Shown in pieces: positions 62,290 through 64,000 of a stretch of 64,000 nt of DNA. The notes under the pieces are model-generated. The model was not told the origin of the DNA. It worked only from the letters and a program-made list of their open reading frames with translations, and made no database searches. Each line of letters starts with the position of its first letter. Position 1 is the first letter of the stretch. A program made the position numbers and the translations under genes. Source of the DNA: Anopheles merus (lineage: Eukaryota > Arthropoda > Insecta > Diptera > Culicidae). The stretch is taken from assembly GCF_017562075.2 (NCBI RefSeq), contig NC_054084.1:45478697-45542696 (forward strand). The letters are read 5' to 3'.

Positions 62290-62898
62290 CCCCCACGGTA
62301 CAATGCGACCTTTTCTCCGTCAAAATCACTGAACGATGACGATGATTGCAAACATTACTAACGCAGGCAGCATAGCCGAAAGAATAGGTAATACGCGCCC
62401 GGCTCACCCGCGGCCAGGTCCACCAATATTATACACTGACGACTATTTGTTATTCAGCGTCGTGGAATGTCATCCCCTTTTTGCCGGGTGACCAAGCAGC
62501 TTTGGTCTCAATGCGTTTCCCCCCTTCCCACGGAAAGAGAAATGTGTGTGTGTTAGGCGTGCGCTGGACACACAATTCCCCTCACGATCGTACAGTGTAG
62601 TAAGCCGGACCACCGGATGTTTTAGCCGTTCGGCAATTGTGAATGAAAATATTATGAAACCGTTGGACTAATAACAAATTCTCTATTCCACCTGCGCTCG
62701 CAAGTAGCTTTATTGGTTTGAATTACCGTTTCTGTGTTCTTTCACTTTGAAAAGAAAATGAAAAATGAGCCCTGCTTGACCGTGAGGTAACAAAAAAACG
62801 CAGTTTTACTCACCTAGATGATCGACGGATATGACGAACAGGCTCTTGGACATGACATTGTAGTGGCGGGATTTTTTCAGCTTCAGTCCGAAAGGCAT
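47428..62898 (-). CDS. Pez: FERM-domain tyrosine phosphatase Pez (PTPN14/PTPN21), 7 exons
   Basis: Pez is a cytoplasmic, junction-associated protein phosphatase; in Drosophila it binds Kibra and restrains Yorkie. Exons in transcript order are 62814-62898, 48693-52162, 48388-48606, 48118-48294, 47870-48029, 47634-47797 and 47428-47556, giving 1467 aa. FERM sequence spans about 1-310 (MPFGLKLKKSRHYNVMSKSL, then DCTLSSESTGQECL, MRWVDLERPLSRQLEKY). The long middle is low-complexity with polyglutamine runs at about 344-359 and 598-613. The conserved motifs TYRPAPDYETAI and KPPPPYPANRLSSTSTPDL (about 660) include a PPxY WW-binding site. The PTP domain is about 1180-1467, with catalytic Cys1401 and Arg1407 in HCNEGGGRTG, and a WPD-loop equivalent WAD at 1357-1359. 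The C-terminus LLIHYLKQNRLI is typical. Extra length over Drosophila and human proteins (about 1190-1250 aa) comes from Q/S/G-rich linkers. Confidence 0.95.
50409..50456 (-). repeat. Pez: CAG/CTG repeat coding polyglutamine in Pez
   Basis: About 15 consecutive glutamine codons, mostly CAG, lie in the Pez linker. A second mixed CAG/CAA run lies at 51172-51216. Such runs vary in length between individuals. Confidence 0.9.
51172..51216 (-). repeat. Pez: Second polyglutamine-coding repeat in Pez
   Basis: About 14-15 glutamine codons mixing CAG and CAA follow YIHA in the region just after the FERM domain. Confidence 0.9.
52700..53013. mobile_element. MITE with CCCGGG-palindrome terminal repeats
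   Basis: The 314-bp element has inverted ends of about 36 bp: CACGTAAGTTGGCAACC followed by GCATACCCGGGTATTCCA at 52700-52735, and the inverse at 52977-53013. Both contain the 12-bp palindrome ATACCCGGGTAT. Inside the right end, CCATACATTTTTTATGG (minus strand) resembles the sequence next to the palindrome in the 38.8-40.2 kb element. There is no coding sequence. Confidence 0.75.
53171..53197 (-). repeat. Solo palindrome end, third copy
   Basis: ATACCCGGGTATCCGGTTGC then CAACTTA repeats the right end of the 52700-53013 element, 190 bp further on and in the same orientation. No matching opposite end was found. Confidence 0.7.
54200..54440. mobile_element. CAGGGTTTT-ended MITE copy, one end
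   Basis: Next to a TA, the sequence CAGGGTTTTCCAAGTCAGTT matches the left end of the 58363-58660 element. An inner inverted repeat (TTCTTCAGTATGATTTTCAG and later CTGAAGAAA) encloses a short tRNA-like segment with CCGGCTTCAAATCCCGG on the minus strand. No right terminus was found, so the boundary is approximate. Confidence 0.5.
56118..56157. repeat. (GA)n microsatellite
   Basis: About 20 GA units lie in Pez intron 1. Confidence 0.95.
58363..58660. mobile_element. TA-flanked MITE with CAGGGTTTT ends
   Basis: The 298-bp element starts CAGGGTTTTTCGAGTCAATT and ends with the inverse of CAGGGTTTTCTAAGTTACTT, and each end abuts TA. The interior has TGATTTTCAACACATCTC and the inverse TGTGTTGAAAATCATG, making a long hairpin. 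Related copies are at 54200 and about 58680-59300. Confidence 0.7.
58811..59245. mobile_element. Composite insertion flanked by AACATCTTGC
   Basis: A perfect 10-bp direct repeat, AACATCTTGC, at 58801-58810 and 59246-59255 flanks 435 bp. The insert has two tandem copies of a segment containing ATAGGAGGATGTA and CCCATCAACCT with a (GAA)n tail, consistent with a SINE or other retroposed sequence. A SINE200 copy interrupts the second copy. The flanking sequence joins back to a CAGGGTTTT-type MITE end at about 59297. Confidence 0.65.
58945..59171 (-). mobile_element. SINE200-like tRNA-derived SINE
   Basis: The 227-bp element lies on the minus strand, with A box TAGTGGTACAGTCG, B box GGTTCAAATCC and an A-rich 3' tail. 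Target duplications of 12 bp flank it: ACGCCTCAGATT at 58933-58944 and ACGCCTCTGATT at 59172-59183, one mismatch. Size and the CATGCCCGTCATGGGTTCAA core fit Anopheles SINE200. It is nested in the composite insertion. Confidence 0.85.
59341..59408 (+). mobile_element. SINE200-like fragment
   Basis: ACAGTCGTCAACTCATACTA and later ACATGCCCGCCACGGGTTGA match the 5' half of SINE200 on the plus strand. It is truncated downstream. Confidence 0.6.
62238..62286. repeat. (TC)n microsatellite
   Basis: About 24 TC units lie in Pez intron 1, roughly 530 bp from the exon 1 donor. It is GAGA-like on the minus strand. Confidence 0.95.
62814..62898 (-). CDS. Pez: Pez first coding exon
   Basis: This 85-nt exon begins MPFGLKLKKSRHYNVMSKSL and ends in phase 1 at a GTGAGT donor. 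It matches the start of vertebrate PTPN14/21 (MPFGLKLRRTRRYNV). Joined to 52162 it reads VISVDHLDSSTKIDCTLSSE without a break. The distance to exon 2 is 10.7 kb. Confidence 0.92.
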
Positions 62899-64000
62899 CT
62901 TGAATGGTCGATTGTCGCCCGGTTGCTATGTTACTGTACTTACTTTGCAGTAGATATTTTGTCACCACTTTGCGGCGTTTGTTTGTTAACCCTTGTGCTA
63001 AACACTGCGTGCACGATCACTGGATTGCTCACTCAGTCGCAGTCAGAACTTTGCTTCCCGTTCCTAGTCTGGCGGACTGGTTGAACGTAAGCTTCGGCCT
63101 GCTCCTGCACACCCACGGCGACAGTTGACGCAGAAAGTGATCGGACGGTCGGGCCGTAATAAAAACGATGACGATGATGGGACGGTTATGCGCGCACGCG
63201 CGTACTTTTACAACCTTCCACAACTAAATTCACTGCAAATGGCTGCGTGTTGGCGTTGCAGGCTTAGAATGCTTCTATTCCGTTGCAATAAGTTGCACCA
63301 CTATCGTCGTAAATTTTGGCTTGACGAATCACCCTAAATTCGTAACTAATTAAAACTAATCGCACCTCTGCAGCGGGGACCGCTTGAACTAACGGATTGG
63401 TATTCTACTGGTGCAGCAACTCACACTAACACAAAACAGAATCCGCTGACCGATGTGCTGTGTGTGCATGTGCAGCGCGCGTAGGAAGTACGGAAATAAA
63501 TGAACCACAGAGCATTGGTCGGTCGCTACCGCACGCACCACCTATGCGCTTTCTTTGAGCTGCCTATACCGGCGCGCAGGGTTGATGATGATGATGATGA
63601 TGATGATGACGACGACAACGAAGCTATTTGGATGGGTTTGCCCACTTTTGACACGACAGCGATTGCAGCGGTATTGCATTTACACTTCATTTTTGCTTCA
63701 CTTTCAACATCGACAGCATTTGAGCGCGACCGCTATGGCTCCCCGACTGCGACGACGACGACGACGACGACTACAGCACCAACGGACTATGTTGGCGATA
63801 GGAATAATTTCACAATGCCGAAAATGCCACAAACGCCACCTTCGATCGGAGTGACACGCAGACAGGCTCGAACTGGCTGGCTGGTTGCTGGCCGCCGATG
63901 TGGATGCACTGTGCTTCTTTTTTCTATTAAAGCTTTACGGCCGATTGCAAAAGGGACACACACTCGGACGTCAGAGAAAGAGGCACCACACTTTACACTT
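62899..64000 (-). other. Pez 5' UTR and upstream region
   Basis: This stretch lies upstream of the Pez start codon and runs to the window edge. It has trinucleotide runs (GATGATGAT... at 63582-63608 and CGACGACGA at about 63749-63768). No TATA box, coding exon or splice-site pair could be supported. Short open frames are repeat-driven. Confidence 0.4.

Larger units (their letters stand above)
52163..62813 (-). other. Pez intron 1 (10.7 kb)
   Basis: The intron is bounded by GTGAGT and a T-rich tract ending TTTTTTTAG. It is AT-rich and holds the 52.7-kb CCCGGG-palindrome element, CAGGGTTTT-ended MITEs (54200, 58363), a nested SINE200 insertion (58811-59245), a SINE fragment (59341-59408) and GA/TC microsatellites. 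No coding exon was recognised in 55.0-58.0 or 59.5-62.7 kb. Confidence 0.75.

Noticed and set aside
63555..63854. Open frame with Met/Thr and Arg runs near the window end
   Set aside because: It comes from ATG and CGA trinucleotide repeats upstream of Pez.

Overview
This window is nuclear DNA of a dipteran insect, most probably an Anopheles mosquito close to A. gambiae. The reasons are short spliced introns (about 65-85 nt) mixed with a few of 10 kb or more, a four-exon gene for the acidic 30 kDa salivary antiplatelet protein (AAPP/aegyptin family), tRNA-derived SINE copies resembling Anopheles SINE200, and many MITE-like elements and microsatellites. There is no bacterial, phage, CRISPR or operon structure.

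Seven protein-coding genes can be modelled. From left to right: CAND1 (+, 1272-6210, 8 exons); an unrecognised 261-aa protein (-, 8256-9041); the mitochondrial LepA-type GTPase GUF1/waclaw (+, 10296-12386, 3 exons); MON2 (-, 14383-34629, 8 exons, first intron 13.6 kb); the mitochondrial i-AAA protease YME1L (+, 40791-43837, 8 exons); the salivary AAPP/30 kDa protein (-, 44706-45664, 4 exons); and the FERM-domain tyrosine phosphatase Pez (PTPN14/21 type; -, 47428-62898, 7 exons, first intron 10.7 kb). All exon joins were made by hand from GT/AG sites, reading phase and remembered family sequences. Each model closes in frame to a full-length protein: 1238, 261, 650, 1803, 764, 252 and 1467 aa.

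The genes do not form a pathway. They are mostly housekeeping genes: cullin-RING ligase exchange (CAND1), mitochondrial translation (GUF1), mitochondrial inner-membrane proteolysis (YME1L), Golgi/endosome trafficking (MON2) and Hippo/junction signalling (Pez). A tissue-specific salivary gene with a TATA box sits between YME1L and Pez. The unknown gene and GUF1 are divergent, as are MON2 and YME1L. GUF1/MON2 and YME1L/AAPP are convergent.

The rest is repeat-rich. The best-supported mobile element is a non-autonomous hAT-type insertion in MON2 intron 2, with a perfect 8-bp target duplication and perfect 11-bp terminal repeats. Its interior is made of degenerate GGAATCGG-type motifs. Two other clusters of related motifs lie at 7.3-7.8 kb and 39.4-39.8 kb. 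A repeat family built around a conserved ACCCGGGT palindrome occurs at 38.6-40.2 kb and again, diverged, at 52.7-53.2 kb. Pez intron 1 holds a nested insertion whose order can be read from target duplications. I saw no wholly new coding system. The most unusual items are these repeat families, the non-canonical catalytic loops of Pez, the Leu-for-Phe pore loop of YME1L, and the unrecognised protein with an LC8-like motif.
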